Shown here piece after piece: positions 1-9,837 of a stretch of 64,000 nucleotides of DNA. The notes beneath the pieces were generated by a model that worked only from the letters and a program-made list of their open reading frames with translations, was not told where the DNA came from and did no database searches. Source of the stretch: Cycas panzhihuaensis (Eukaryota; Cycadophyta); the NCBI GenBank assembly GCA_023213395.1, contig CM041465.1, positions 199,957,741 through 200,021,740 of the forward strand, read 5' to 3'. Both the position numbers and the translations under genes were made by a program. Every line of letters starts with the position of its first letter. Position 1 is the stretch's first letter.

Positions 1-227
1 ATTTGATAGGGAGGAATCCTAACTCTTTACCTCTAGTATCCCCTCGTCCCATTAGGTTTAGGTCCATTGCCTCTAGTTTAAAGGATGAATATTTCTCTTT
101 GGTAGAATAATTAAAGACCATTCTAATAGGCATAGTGGTTATCAATTTGTTAAAGTGTTATCCCAAGTAATGTCAACTTCTATTTGATGTACTAGGGGTC
201 CCCGCAATAGCTTCTTCACCCACTTCT

Positions 228-653
228 ATGCTTTCTTTTAACCTTGCTACCTTATCTAGTCATTCCACCTATGCACTGAATAATATTCCCCCATTTTACA
301 TTGAGACTATAAAAGATGATATTAATGTCAAGCGGGTTATTATCGATGAGGGATCATCCATCAATATAATTCCTCTTCATCTTGTTAAGGATTTAGAGAT
401 TTCTATTTTTAATCCATATAATTAGATTTTCCAAGGGTATGATAAGAATCAGAAGGTGCCCTTAGGTCAAGTCACTCTTCCTCTTACATTAGAGGAAAAG
501 ATGGTTCTCATTGAGCTTACCATCATCAACTTAGACTTAAAATATAATATACTTTTTGGTAGATCATGGCTAACCCAAATGGTAGCAGTTTGTTCCTCCC
601 TCTTTGGTGAACTTAGGTTCATCCATGAGGGACAATTAAAGATTATTAAGTGA
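228..653 (+). pseudogene. Ty3/gypsy aspartic protease (retropepsin) remnant
   Basis: This is the retropepsin domain of a plant Ty3/gypsy polyprotein, which normally cleaves Gag-Pol in the virus-like particle. One frame runs across the interval, broken by a TAG near 423. The active-site segment reads VIIDEGSSINIIPL, where the family has D-x-G-S-S. The C-terminal landmark YNILFGRSWL (family form YNILLGRPWL) lies near 540-570, followed by an FIHEG segment. A gag N-terminus is outside the window or lost. It heads a decayed element whose later parts lie at 660-7280. The family assignment is confident. The copy is non-functional. Confidence 0.8.
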
Positions 654-659
654 AAGCCC

Positions 660-1520
660 AAACTAATTAAGCAATTAGTTCCTCTTATTAAGACTTTTCT
701 AGAACCTAGTGAATTTTGCTATTAAAGCCCCTTCTACCCAACTAGAGGTAAAGGATGTGGATTTAGTTGAAGTTGTTTCTTTGTCATCAGGCTCCCCATC
801 TACTCTTGTTTCTTCTTACTCAATTGATTGCTCTTTAGTTTCTTCTTCTTCCATTTTCAATGAAGAAGTGACTTCTCACTCTATCGTATATTATTAAGAT
901 TTATCCCCAGTTGACTTTACTAGTACAAATCCTATCCATGCTCATTTCTCATAGGTTTTGTGCTTGCCCTTAGGGGTAATCTAGTGGTTCTCTCTGTTAC
1001 CACTCACTTGGCAACTATTTCTTCAAGTTTGGTTGTGCATGATTCACGTGTTGATGTTCTCGCATCCTTCTCTCACTCTTCTTTCTTTAAAACATGGTTG
1101 AATATGCATGAGAGGAAGATGTTCTTCACCCTTCATGCCTTTCTCTTCATATACTTTCTAGTCTAACAACCTTCTCCTCATCAATCTCTTTCAGCTGGAT
1201 CATTTTGAGAATGATAAGGTGATATTGGAGTATTTAGCATGTTCATCTCCTAGTTTCCCTCATGGACATCATAAGTTGGGTTTTTCAAGAGTCATAGTTA
1301 ATCACTCTCATCCTTAGGAGTCTATTTCTTTAATTGATCATGCCCCTCCTCATTTTGAGGAAGGGAATGAGATGCTTATAGAATAACCATCGATGTAGGC
1401 CTAGAGATAGAGGATATTCCTAGAATCATCAAGTTGGAAGCTAGTTACACTCCTTAAGAGATCACTCATTCATCACCTCTGCAATAAGGATAAATTATAG
1501 CTCTAAAGCTTGTTCCTTTG
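660..1520 (+). pseudogene. Protease-RT linker remnant of the same gypsy element
   Basis: Acidic and serine-rich stretches in broken frames occupy the place where Tat-like gypsy elements have a long spacer between protease and reverse transcriptase. An acidic segment (FEEGNEM) lies near 1350-1375. No reverse transcriptase, first RNase H or integrase motif follows before the 3'-UTR-type repeats begin near 1527. The catalytic core therefore appears deleted, or too decayed to recognise. The assignment rests mainly on position after the protease. Confidence 0.4.
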
Positions 1521-2217
1521 CCTAATGAGCTAAAACTATGAGTAAATTCCCCCTTTCTTTATAATCTCTCCTTACTTTCACTAAGAATTATAGTGTTTTT
1601 GAAATAGATCCAACTCATAATCATGTAAGTCTTTTTCTCCTTTTGGCATCTACACTGATTGTGAGCTTTCCATCACTATAGTTGGATCACGTTCTCTCTT
1701 GGGTTTCATACTCAAAAGAGAACTTAGACTCCTAGCTTCATTTTACTTTCATCTTGAAAGGAGAATTATCTTTGTTAGCTTTGAGTACTTAGTCATTGAT
1801 TTATATCATACTTTTATTTGATAGTTTGTTACCCAGGGATTTCTTTTTTGGTCATATATTACTAACTGTTAATTATTTTCATTATCTTTAACTCTCTCTA
1901 TTAACCTTTTGGAGTAGATACTCATTTTTCTACCTTCCCTTTACACTTGGAGACATTGTGATTTTGATCTCCTCTTTTTCTATGGCTTATTATTTAAGGA
2001 GGTTAGCCCTTTTTATTTGTTAGATTCTATTAAAGAGGAGAAACCCTTGCTGTGTTGAGTAGAAGATTTTCTTAGGTGGATGATTATGAACCTTTTCTTG
2101 TAAAAAGTAGAAGTGGAATAAAAGTAAAAGTACAAAAAAAAAAAGAGTTAAAAAAAAGAAAAAAAAAAAAGAAAGATAGATAGATAGCTTCATCCCTACC
2201 CATCTATCTATAGGTTG
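1521..2217. other. Non-coding 3'-UTR-like stretch with A-rich and GATA tracts
   Basis: No coding signal was recognised. It begins with one copy of the TAATGAGnnAAAACTATGA motif (near 1527), which is repeated elsewhere in gypsy 3' regions of this window. It ends with an adenine-rich tract (2131-2175) and a short GATA microsatellite (2174-2190). Confidence 0.4.
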
Positions 2218-2305
2218 GGTTCATTTGGATGAGTCATGTAGAATTTTTAGATCTAGCTATTTAGGACCAGCATGGCCTCAGTTATGAACAAACCCTACTT
2301 AACAC
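2218..2305. repeat. Segment conserved upstream of the second RNase H (copy 1)
   Basis: This stretch aligns by eye with 39198-39283. Shared blocks include GTCAT(T/G)TAG, CTATTTAGG-like and ATGGCCTCA(A/G)(C/T)TATGA. Both copies follow a GATA-rich microsatellite and precede the isolated RNase H domain. It is probably a structural part of the same retroelement family, between its 3'-UTR microsatellite and the second RNase H. Confidence 0.55.
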
Positions 2306-2454
2306 CTTGTTGGTTTTGATCATAATCATCTTACTTAGACTCCTTTTTCTTTCTTCATCACATTTAGAGATCTACATTTGTTATCATATCCTTACTAATT
2401 GATTCTCTCACCTTCCTTTATTGATCACACAGTCTCTAAGTTTTGATCCTCTAG

Positions 2455-2866
2455 TTCCCATGGTATTAGATATCTTCACCAATGGGTGTAGTATAGGAAA
2501 CCCAAGACTGCTTACTTTTACTTGGGTGGTTTATGACTAATCAGGAAGTCCCCTCCTTTCCACAGGTTTTTTCATACCTAGGGTAACCAATAATGAAGTT
2601 GAATATATTATGATTATAGGAGCCTTGTCAAATGTTTCTTACTTTTACCTTGGACCTATTACTATATATGTTGACTCTCAGGTTATAGTCTATCAATTGG
2701 TTAGAATGTACCAGGTCCACTCCCCATGATTTCTTCTTTTGTATTATCAAGCCTTATCATTGTTGTCCCTATTTACTTTAGTGACCATTTAGTATATACC
2801 TCATGCCCTAAACCTCAAAGTTGATGCTCTCATTTCCTCCATCCTTAATGATTATTTTGATTGACT
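2455..2866 (+). pseudogene. Second (archaeal-type-like) RNase H domain of a Tat-like gypsy element
   Basis: One frame reads as the additional RNase H found in plant Tat-lineage gypsy elements, distinct from the RNase H fused to RT. Landmarks in order are IFTNGCSIGNP (family YTDGSSxGNPG), VTNNEVEYIMII (TNNEAEY), IYVDSQVIVYQL (DSQLVV) and a C-terminal NLKVDALISS (ADALA). The first catalytic Asp is replaced by Asn in FTNG. TNNE and DSQ keep their acidic residues. It is cut by stops near 2520, 2730 and 2790. No RT or integrase flanks it: upstream is the conserved segment at 2218-2305, downstream are the 3' repeats. The RNase H call is firm, the lineage is inferred. Confidence 0.75.
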
Positions 2867-2889
2867 TTCTTCTTTTAGCTAGGGGCACC

Positions 2890-3470
2890 TCCACTTTAAA
2901 ATGAGTATAAACTACCACTCCATAATGAGTATAAATTATTAGTTTGGTAAGACTATAGATTGGGATAGTTGAAAGATTGTGGTGATAGGTATGAGACTAA
3001 ATTGAGATATGTGAAAGGGATAGACCCACATGGGAATCTTGGGCCATGGAGGATCTTATTAGGGGGTAAGTCCCTAAAAGCTTCTTACCCATGGAAGGAG
3101 ACAATGAGGAATCTAATATACTCGAATAGTTGGTTGTTTATTAAGTGAGATTAGTTTCATTTAGTAAATAACTCACTTTCTTTATGGTATATTATATAAA
3201 TATGGGGTTATCCCAAGTTTATATAATCTATTAAGAGAATGATATGAATTATATGGGTTTCCTTTTAGGAGATTCATATCACTCCATCTTCTGCGTTTAT
3301 AAATTTATTATTGTTTGGTTCCAGATGATTTTAAGTTTATGAAAATAGAATAAGTAAACCTTTTACTTACCCTATTTTAATCTTTTATCTATCTTCTAGT
3401 CTTTACTCTTTCTTGTGATCTTGTCTTTCCTAAACCATCTCTACTTTAGAATGAGTACAAACTACCATGT
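2890..3470. repeat. 3'-UTR degenerate repeats of the AATGAGTATAAACTACC type
   Basis: Copies of AATGAGTAnAAACTACC lie near 2899, 2920 and 3451, directly after the second RNase H. The same motif recurs at 34.53-34.96 kb and 40.56-40.74 kb. Tandem repeats in the 3' UTR are a described trait of Tat/Ogre-type plant gypsy elements. The spacing here is irregular and no coding signal was seen between copies. Confidence 0.55.
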
Positions 3471-3739
3471 ATATAGCATGATAAAAAAATTAAAAAAAAG
3501 TATATAACCATAAAAGAAAAAAAAAAGTGAAAATAATAAAAAATTTATTACATATTTTTTTGGATAGTCATATTAATGAGTGTATCCTATGCTCAAATTT
3601 AAATGGGAATAAGGGGGGAAAAGGATTTAGAGATAAGTAATCATATATAAGTTTTAAGAAAAATAGATCAATATATACATGGTATCAAAATATGGTACAT
3701 CCATCACCTAGATGACTCATAATACATGAACCATGATAT
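3471..3739. other. A-rich non-coding spacer
   Basis: Adenine-rich, low-complexity sequence between the repeats and the antisense ORF. No gene is seen. A similar A-rich block separates the repeats from the antisense ORF at 34.97-35.01 kb. Confidence 0.4.
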
Positions 3740-5560
3740 ATATGCCCATCATATATATTGGAGGCTCACAAAATGCCTCGCATTATTCTTTTACCTCCCA
3801 TACAGTATATCATACACTCATCCCTCTGATTCCTAATGAGATCCCTGAGGTATATCTATACATGCTCTCTCCCTTCTACTTGAAGTCTCCCCATGTATAG
3901 ACTCTCCACGGGATGGGAGGTGGTGTCGTCCCTGCTGCACTGTTGCACTAGCTGATGGAGTATACCTGGATCCTATCTGAGCTAGCATCATCCTTCATAT
4001 GTGTTATCTCTCCTTTTCACCTACCCTTAGCTCTAGATCTCATGTCTGTAACTCTGACCTCATATCTAGGTAGAGGTCTCAAGCTTTGAGTGTGTGATTA
4101 TAATACTCTATATGATACCCCAACAATATGTGATCCACTATATTCTAAGAAGATGCCTCATCTGATGTTGGAATATAAGGGAAAATCACCTATAATGTCC
4201 TTTGGACCTCCCTTAGGGTAACTATCTCATCACCTACCTAATAGAAACATGCCATCTTTGATTAGTCCCTCAGAAGAAAAAATCTCTTAAAAGAAGAAAA
4301 ATATTATGCAATACAAGAAATAAACCAATTAAATCACATACCAAGTGATCCTCCTTCTACTGGCTTTCTACCCAGCACCTCCTATACTGGCAGTATCACT
4401 CCTCCTTATGGCTCCTAGTGAGCCTCCTGAGTAGCTCCTCCCTCTCTAGCTCCTCTACCTCCATCTCTACCCTGGCCATTAATAGATCCTAGCTCCATAC
4501 CTTGGATGGAGCCTCCTCTCCCCTCTATAGGTGCTCCACCTCCTCGCCTAAGCACCTAGCGACTCCCTCTTACTCTACCACTAGAGGAGGCACCTCCTCT
4601 ACCTCCTCTCCTCCTCCACCACCTCTACCACCACATGGTCCTCCATCATATCCTCTCCCTCTCCCTTGTCCCCACTATAGGAACCTCTTCTATTGTTGTC
4701 CTCTCTGCAGTGTCTATCTCATCATTTCTCTAGACTGAGAGCCCTATGTAGGTGTCCTCTACTAGTTATCTCCTCGTCATCTTGCTAAGGAGAGGACTAT
4801 GTATGGTCCTTGCCATGATATCTAGCTTATTATGAATGTGGGACCTCATATGCCATCTATTCATTCTCAGATCCATCAGTGTCAACTCTCCTCCTGGTCA
4901 CATCAATGGAATATGGTCATAGAGTTAGCATATAAAGATGGAGTTGTACAAGAAGCCACCCCTCCCTATCCTCTAGATCTTTAATAACTAGTGACTAATA
5001 CTATCGACAACATACTACCCCTAGTTAATTTGAATACCTTACTTGCATCATCTCACTACCCCTATCCACTAAGCTATGATCCCTATGAAGTTCTTTGTCC
5101 TCACTATCTAATAGATAATGATCAAAGCAATGATCCTCCTCACCACTTGAACATATCCTACTATCCTGATAGCCTTAATAAAGACCCCATACTAATCTAT
5201 TTAATTAGTAAATTCTATCAAATATGTGTTGTAAGCCATCTGGAACTCTTCGTCTATCACCTTGATGAGGCAAACCCTCTCCCTATGCCAGTTAACTCCC
5301 AAGATCCTTCCTATGTCTCTTAAAGTGATCTCAATATCTCTAATTACCAACACTCTAAAGACATTTTATCCTAGGATCCAACAACTAATAAAATCATGAA
5401 GTATCTCATGTTCCATTACAAGTTGGGTGGATCCACTCACCTGTGAGAGGCTCCATGCTCTCAAAATACCCCACATTACCTCATATAACTAACTAATAAG
5501 TTCTGCAATGGCCATTCCTTCATTTTCCTGAGTCTTCACTCTCTCCAGGACCTACATCAC
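3740..5560 (-). pseudogene. Antisense ORF remnant, possibly plant-mobile-domain (PMD) type
   Basis: Read on the minus strand, 5330-5380 gives RDIEITLRDIGRIL. This resembles the segment of plant mobile domain (MAIN-like) proteins that reads roughly 'GE(M/L)T(I/P)T(L/P)xDVxxLxGL'. A comparable minus-strand segment in the second copy (near 37140) reads DISMTPHDMRRIL. The minus-strand C-terminal part corresponds to a purine-rich low-complexity block (4360-4720) encoding Gly/Arg/Glu-rich sequence. Antisense ORFs in the 3' region, some with PMD similarity, are known for Tat-lineage gypsy elements. It is full of stops. The PMD label is tentative, and that an antisense coding remnant exists is likelier than its exact family. 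Confidence 0.4.
4360..4720. repeat. CCT/CTC low-complexity tract
   Basis: A pyrimidine-rich plus strand with many imperfect CTCCTC, CCTCCT and CCACC units. It may be the low-complexity tail of the antisense ORF or simple-sequence expansion. The open plus frame at 4502-4738 is a by-product of this composition. Confidence 0.55.
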
Positions 5561-5589
5561 ACCAATTTCAACTTGTCAGTAACTTGTTC

Positions 5590-5815
5590 AAATTCAAAAG
5601 TTTCATGCATTAAAAGTTTAAAAGTGTGATCATCTAACTAAAAGCACAGTTTCACGGGGAAAAACACAACTTCATAGTGAAAAGTATGACTTCCTTCGAT
5701 GGGCTTTAATACTAAAATCATGTTTTTTCACTAGTTAGTCACATTTTGCATTTCTAAGTCATATTTTTAGTGCATTGGTTGCATTTTTCACATTGTATTA
5801 TCACATTTTTCATAA
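5590..5815. repeat. Cluster of short GTGAAAA / TCACATTTT motifs
   Basis: Short repeated words such as AACTTCATAGTGAAAAGT, GTCACATTTTGCAT and TCACATTTTTCAT occur in a row. Related words reappear near 7750-7830. No coding was seen. It is probably part of the gypsy 3' region. Confidence 0.35.
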
Positions 5816-6299
5816 AAAAACTAAAAAAAAAAAAAAATAATATGTTCCACTCATTGGGTATCTCACTCTCTACTCCATCTCAATGTTTAGGATCTTATAG
5901 AGTTGGTCTCCTACCAAAAAGAGCTCGTAATCACTCTAGAAAATGAGATGATGGCCTTTGGGTCTCTCATTTTCTCCTCCTCTCACACATGAAAATGAAA
6001 CCTTTTCTCATTTATTTTCTTACATATAGAGAGGCCCTTTTCATGCTTTATCTTTACTGAATCCTCTTCGGCACTTATGGAGTTTATCAGAGTAAAATAT
6101 AACCCCTTTCAATCACTATTCTTACCAAATCAACATCGAAACATTAAAGAATACATATGTTTGCTTTAATAAGGGCTAATTGTTATTTTGTTATATAATG
6201 AGGATTATTGGATCTCTTTCTTCCATTTGGAGGTATGATTTATCACTAGATCCCATCTCACATGCTAATTTTTGATGTTTATCTCCAAAGGACTATGCT

Positions 6300-6700
6300 C
6301 TAAGCTTGCTTGCCTATTAACAAGCTAGAACTATGACATGATGAATACTCTCAGCCTTCATCCTCCTGTTAATGAGTTTAAACTATGATGGGGACTATAC
6401 TTTGAACTTGTTTTTGCTTGTTGACAAGCTAAAACTATGATAGGATCATTACTCTGAGGCCCTCATACCTGCTAATGAGTCTAAACTATGATAGGAAATC
6501 CTCTAAACTAAATTATTAACGAGGCTAAAATAGGATAATCAACCTCTAAAAGCCCTCACCCCATTAACGAGGCTAAACTAAAATGGGTTTTCTTTGAAAT
6601 GTCACCTATTAATGAGCTAGTGAACTATGATAATGTATCCTTTTTGCTTTGGCAAAAAGACTTCCCTCTGATACATGGTTAAAGAGAGATAAACTATGAC
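6300..6700. repeat. 3'-UTR repeat array, TAATGAGTCTAAACTATGATAGG type
   Basis: At least seven degenerate copies of a TAA(T/C)GAG-x-(C)TAAACTATGATxGG motif, spaced irregularly at roughly 35-70 bases. Copies sit near 6318, 6372, 6428, 6472, 6514, 6571 and 6607. The motif is shared with 40.98-41.40 kb, which ties both regions to one gypsy family. Confidence 0.65.
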
Positions 6701-6704
6701 CAAA

Positions 6705-7090
6705 TGTATAGTAAAGTCCGATCTAGTTTGTAGGAAATGGGTAGTATTTGTTTGGTGATGAAGTCTCATCTAGTTTATGGGCATATTGTATGATAACAAA
6801 GTCCCATCTAGTTTATGGGCACTAGGTAGGTATTTTGTGACATTGGATGCCTAATCCTTTGGGCAAAAAGATGAATATAGTGACATTTTAGTGATGACTA
6901 TTTAGTACTCTTAGGCATGCCTTTGGTTTAGATTGATACCTAGTCCTTTAGGGTATCTTTTTTATGATGACAAATGTCTAGTCCTCCTGGGTAGATTTGT
7001 AGCGATTAGGTGCTCAGTCCTTTTTGGGCAAGAGGTATAAATAACATTACTTTAGTAGGAACACCTAGCTTTTTTGGTAGAGTTACTAGT
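6705..7090. repeat. Two further short 3'-UTR repeat families
   Basis: First, three copies of AAGTC(C/T)(C/G)ATCTAGTTT(A/G)TxGG lie between 6713 and 6830. Second, four copies of a CTAGTCCTTT(T/A)GGG(C/T)A-like unit follow between 6845 and 7040, alternating with TGATGAC-like words. These are different motifs from the array just upstream, so the 3' UTR appears built from several consecutive repeat families. Confidence 0.5.
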
Positions 7091-7271
7091 AGGAACTTTG
7101 TTGGATCTTATTGTCACATAAATTTCATTTTATGGTAGGTCATAGAATTATGTTACCTTGTCATTGATTTACTTCATTTGATTCCTATCACCCTAACCAG
7201 AATGACAAACACTTACATCATTGCCACCTTTCACCATCTTATCACTCTCTCTAGAATAGGAGCCTCAAGTG

Positions 7272-7281
7272 TCAAGGGGGT
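7272..7281 (+). other. Candidate polypurine tract at the 3' LTR boundary
   Basis: TCAAGGGGG is followed by TAAATGTTTC, which fits a polypurine tract followed by an LTR start (TG mutated to TA). A similar junction, ATCAAGAGG followed by TAAAATGTTTT, occurs near 41504 after the second repeat array. The sequences beyond the two junctions do not align well by eye, so the LTR itself is unproven. Confidence 0.3.
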
Positions 7282-9640
7282 AAATGTTTCAACAAACCCT
7301 GGCCCTTAGGTTTGTTTTTGGCTTGTATTGGTAAATTCTAATATGTTGTATATGGCTTTATTGGAGATGATTAATGAATTTTGTTTGATGGTTAATTATA
7401 CCATGTTTTATTGAAGTGATGTATTAATTTTATTTAATGAAGTATAGTTAGCAATGATGGTGTGACTTGTACTTTTTCTACTATCCACTGATGACGTAAA
7501 CCATAACACCAAAATTTTCTTTCATGATTAGTTTAACCTCATATTTTCCTTTAAAACTTATCATTTTTACCTTATTTTCAAGATTTCACCCTAATTTTAT
7601 GGTTAGTTAACCTTTTGGGCTCATATTTATTGTGTTTCACCTAATTATGGGCTTATCTATTAGTTAATAAAGTTATTTTCATGATTAGATCTTCATTTGA
7701 TACTTATTATTATTATTATTATTTGATCAAATTTTGACTCCACTATTATCGCATTTTTGGCACTACAAAAAATGTGACCTGTCACATTTTTAGAATAAAG
7801 TCATAGTTTTGGCAAGTGAAAAATGCAACTGGTCATGCTCTTCACTATCATATAAGAAAAACTAGGGCAATATGCTAAAATTTTGCATGTTGCCACCTAG
7901 ATTTAGTGGAATTTAATTCTTTTGATGCCTAGAAGTGCTCTTGAGTCTTTATTGATTGCAAGTTAATGAGTTAGTAGTGCTTTTTGCTCAACTTTGGTGT
8001 AAAATTTTGGAGTTTTTTTGGACATCTCTTGAAGACTACTATTGTGAGACTGAAACTTTATCTTTTTGAAGAATTTTAGGTGAAATTTTAAAGGAGTTTT
8101 ATTGTTGTATTGCTACTATTCAACTATTGATGGTCTAAGCTTCTGTTTTCTTGGATCTTCATCAAGTTTTATACTTTAAACTTCCTCTAATTTAGTAAGA
8201 TCTTTCCTATTATATTTCTAGCTTATTTCATGGTATATTGAAGGTGATTTTAGCTAGGAACCTTTTTTCTTCTTTGGTTGATTGTTGTAGTAATATTGTA
8301 TTATCTTTAGATACTAAAATATACACTAAAAGGTCAACCCTATATGGGGTTCCTTAAGGATAGACTAGGGCAGAGCATGTCCATCTCTCTATCATACATC
8401 TAGCTATCCCTTCTAACTCTTTTATAGTAGTTTATATTTTAGTTGGTTTGTTGCTCTCTTTTGGCATTGCTAGGCTCTAGTTTGGCCTCTTTTGATTATT
8501 ATTTTTTCCTTCTTTGATTTGCATTGAAGGAAAGTTTGTGGAAAAGTTGGTTAGTTGAAAGAAAATCTAATCATTCTGAAGTATTCCTCACAATAGGAAA
8601 GAAATTCTTCTCTTATATCCTTGTGATTACATTCACTTTTATTTTCAAGTTGGATTCTTTATCTTGGGAATGAAAAGTTGAGAATATTACATGGTAAAAT
8701 ATCTCTGAATTTTTTATTTTGCAAAGGGTTCAAGGATCCTTTTAGAGTTCTTACTACTCTAATTGTAATAGAACCATTGGAACTAGTTTTTCATGTAAAT
8801 ATTATTGTTCAAATTTATGGTTCGCTTATCATCTCATAGGTCTAAAAATCATCAGAAAACAGTAGTAGTATCTTTCAAAAATCTTTTTTCTTTATGTAGT
8901 ATTCATCGCCTTTTTAAATAATAGGTTGCATGCATAAAAGATAAAGTATGTTGACTAGTTTTGCATGTTAATTAATTTCTTTAAAAATCTTGCATAAAGA
9001 TCATATAATGATTTTTAGATTTTGGTAGCATCATTCCTTTTGAAGTGAAGTGTGCATATTGCATATAGGAAACCTATTTCATAGTTGCATGTGCATCCAT
9101 CATTTTGAAAACACATACACAAGAAAAAAAAAAAAAGAGAACTTGTATGAATTATTTTTAGTTTGTTTTCTTTTGATTAAAAAAAGAAAGAAAGAAAGGT
9201 GTATATGAGTTTGATCTTGTAATCTCTTTGGTTGCAAAGATTTATCTTGCTCTCTTAGTTTTATCTCTTTGTTATCATATCAAAATCTAAAAAGAATAAC
9301 AAAACCTAAAGGAACATAAAGTGACCATAAATATCATATAAAAAGGAAAGGATAATAAAAAGGAAGACAAACGAAGTGAACACAAACTAAGAGAAGAAAC
9401 AAAATAAGACAAATCACTTTTCCATTAACTTACCCTCTCCCACATCTAAGTAGAACTCAAAAGTTTGAAAGGATTATATAAAACGAATCCCTAGGAAGGA
9501 CATTAAGGATATTGTTAGTGTGGCTCTGAACTTAGAACTCCTTAATCAAGTCATGTAGGTTAGTGGATTATATCACCCCATTTCATATCCATGCATTTCA
9601 TCATATTCATTCATACTTCATTAGACGAAACTACTAGGTG
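7282..9640. other. Unassigned non-coding region, possible gypsy LTR and leader
   Basis: No protein motif was recognised in either direction. It includes a TAT/ATT microsatellite near 7705-7722, GTCACATTTTT words at 7770-7830 and A/G-rich tracts at 9120-9200. Its position between a candidate polypurine tract and the copia I insertion suggests gypsy LTR plus 5' leader. No LTR boundary could be confirmed. Confidence 0.3.
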
Positions 9641-9765
9641 AAGACTCCTCCTTAGGAGTTGGGCAAAGATGGTTATTTACGTCTTCTCGAACCTCGTGTC
9701 TCCTAATTTTAATTGCAAAAAGGAATCGATACATATTAAGTTTAGATCCTCCCTAGGCACAACCA

Positions 9766-9824
9766 CTTTCTTAAGAATATTTGATTGTATTCACATTGAT
9801 TTAGATCTTGATGTTAATTTAACA
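9766..9824 (+). repeat. 3' end of the 5' LTR of copia element I
   Basis: About 59 bases ending AATTTAACA match the end of the LTR at 16786-16844 (TTTCTT-AGxATATTTxATTGTAT...). The tRNA-Met primer site follows directly. Upstream of 9766 the match to the downstream LTR is lost, so this LTR is truncated or very diverged. Confidence 0.65.
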
Positions 9825-9837
9825 TGGTATCATAGCC
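9825..9837 (+). other. Primer-binding site (initiator tRNA-Met) of copia I
   Basis: TGGTATCATAGCC differs by one base from the canonical plant copia primer site TGGTATCAGAGCC. It starts directly after the LTR terminus ...AACA. Confidence 0.75.

Noticed and set aside
4991-5323. Plus-strand 110-codon open frame as a gene
   Set aside because: No motif is recognised on plus, while the minus strand carries the antisense-ORF pattern shared with 37.1 kb.
7282-8560. Shared gypsy LTR with 41513-42600
   Set aside because: The preceding repeats and candidate purine tracts correspond, but the sequences after them do not align by eye, so an LTR pair was not claimed.
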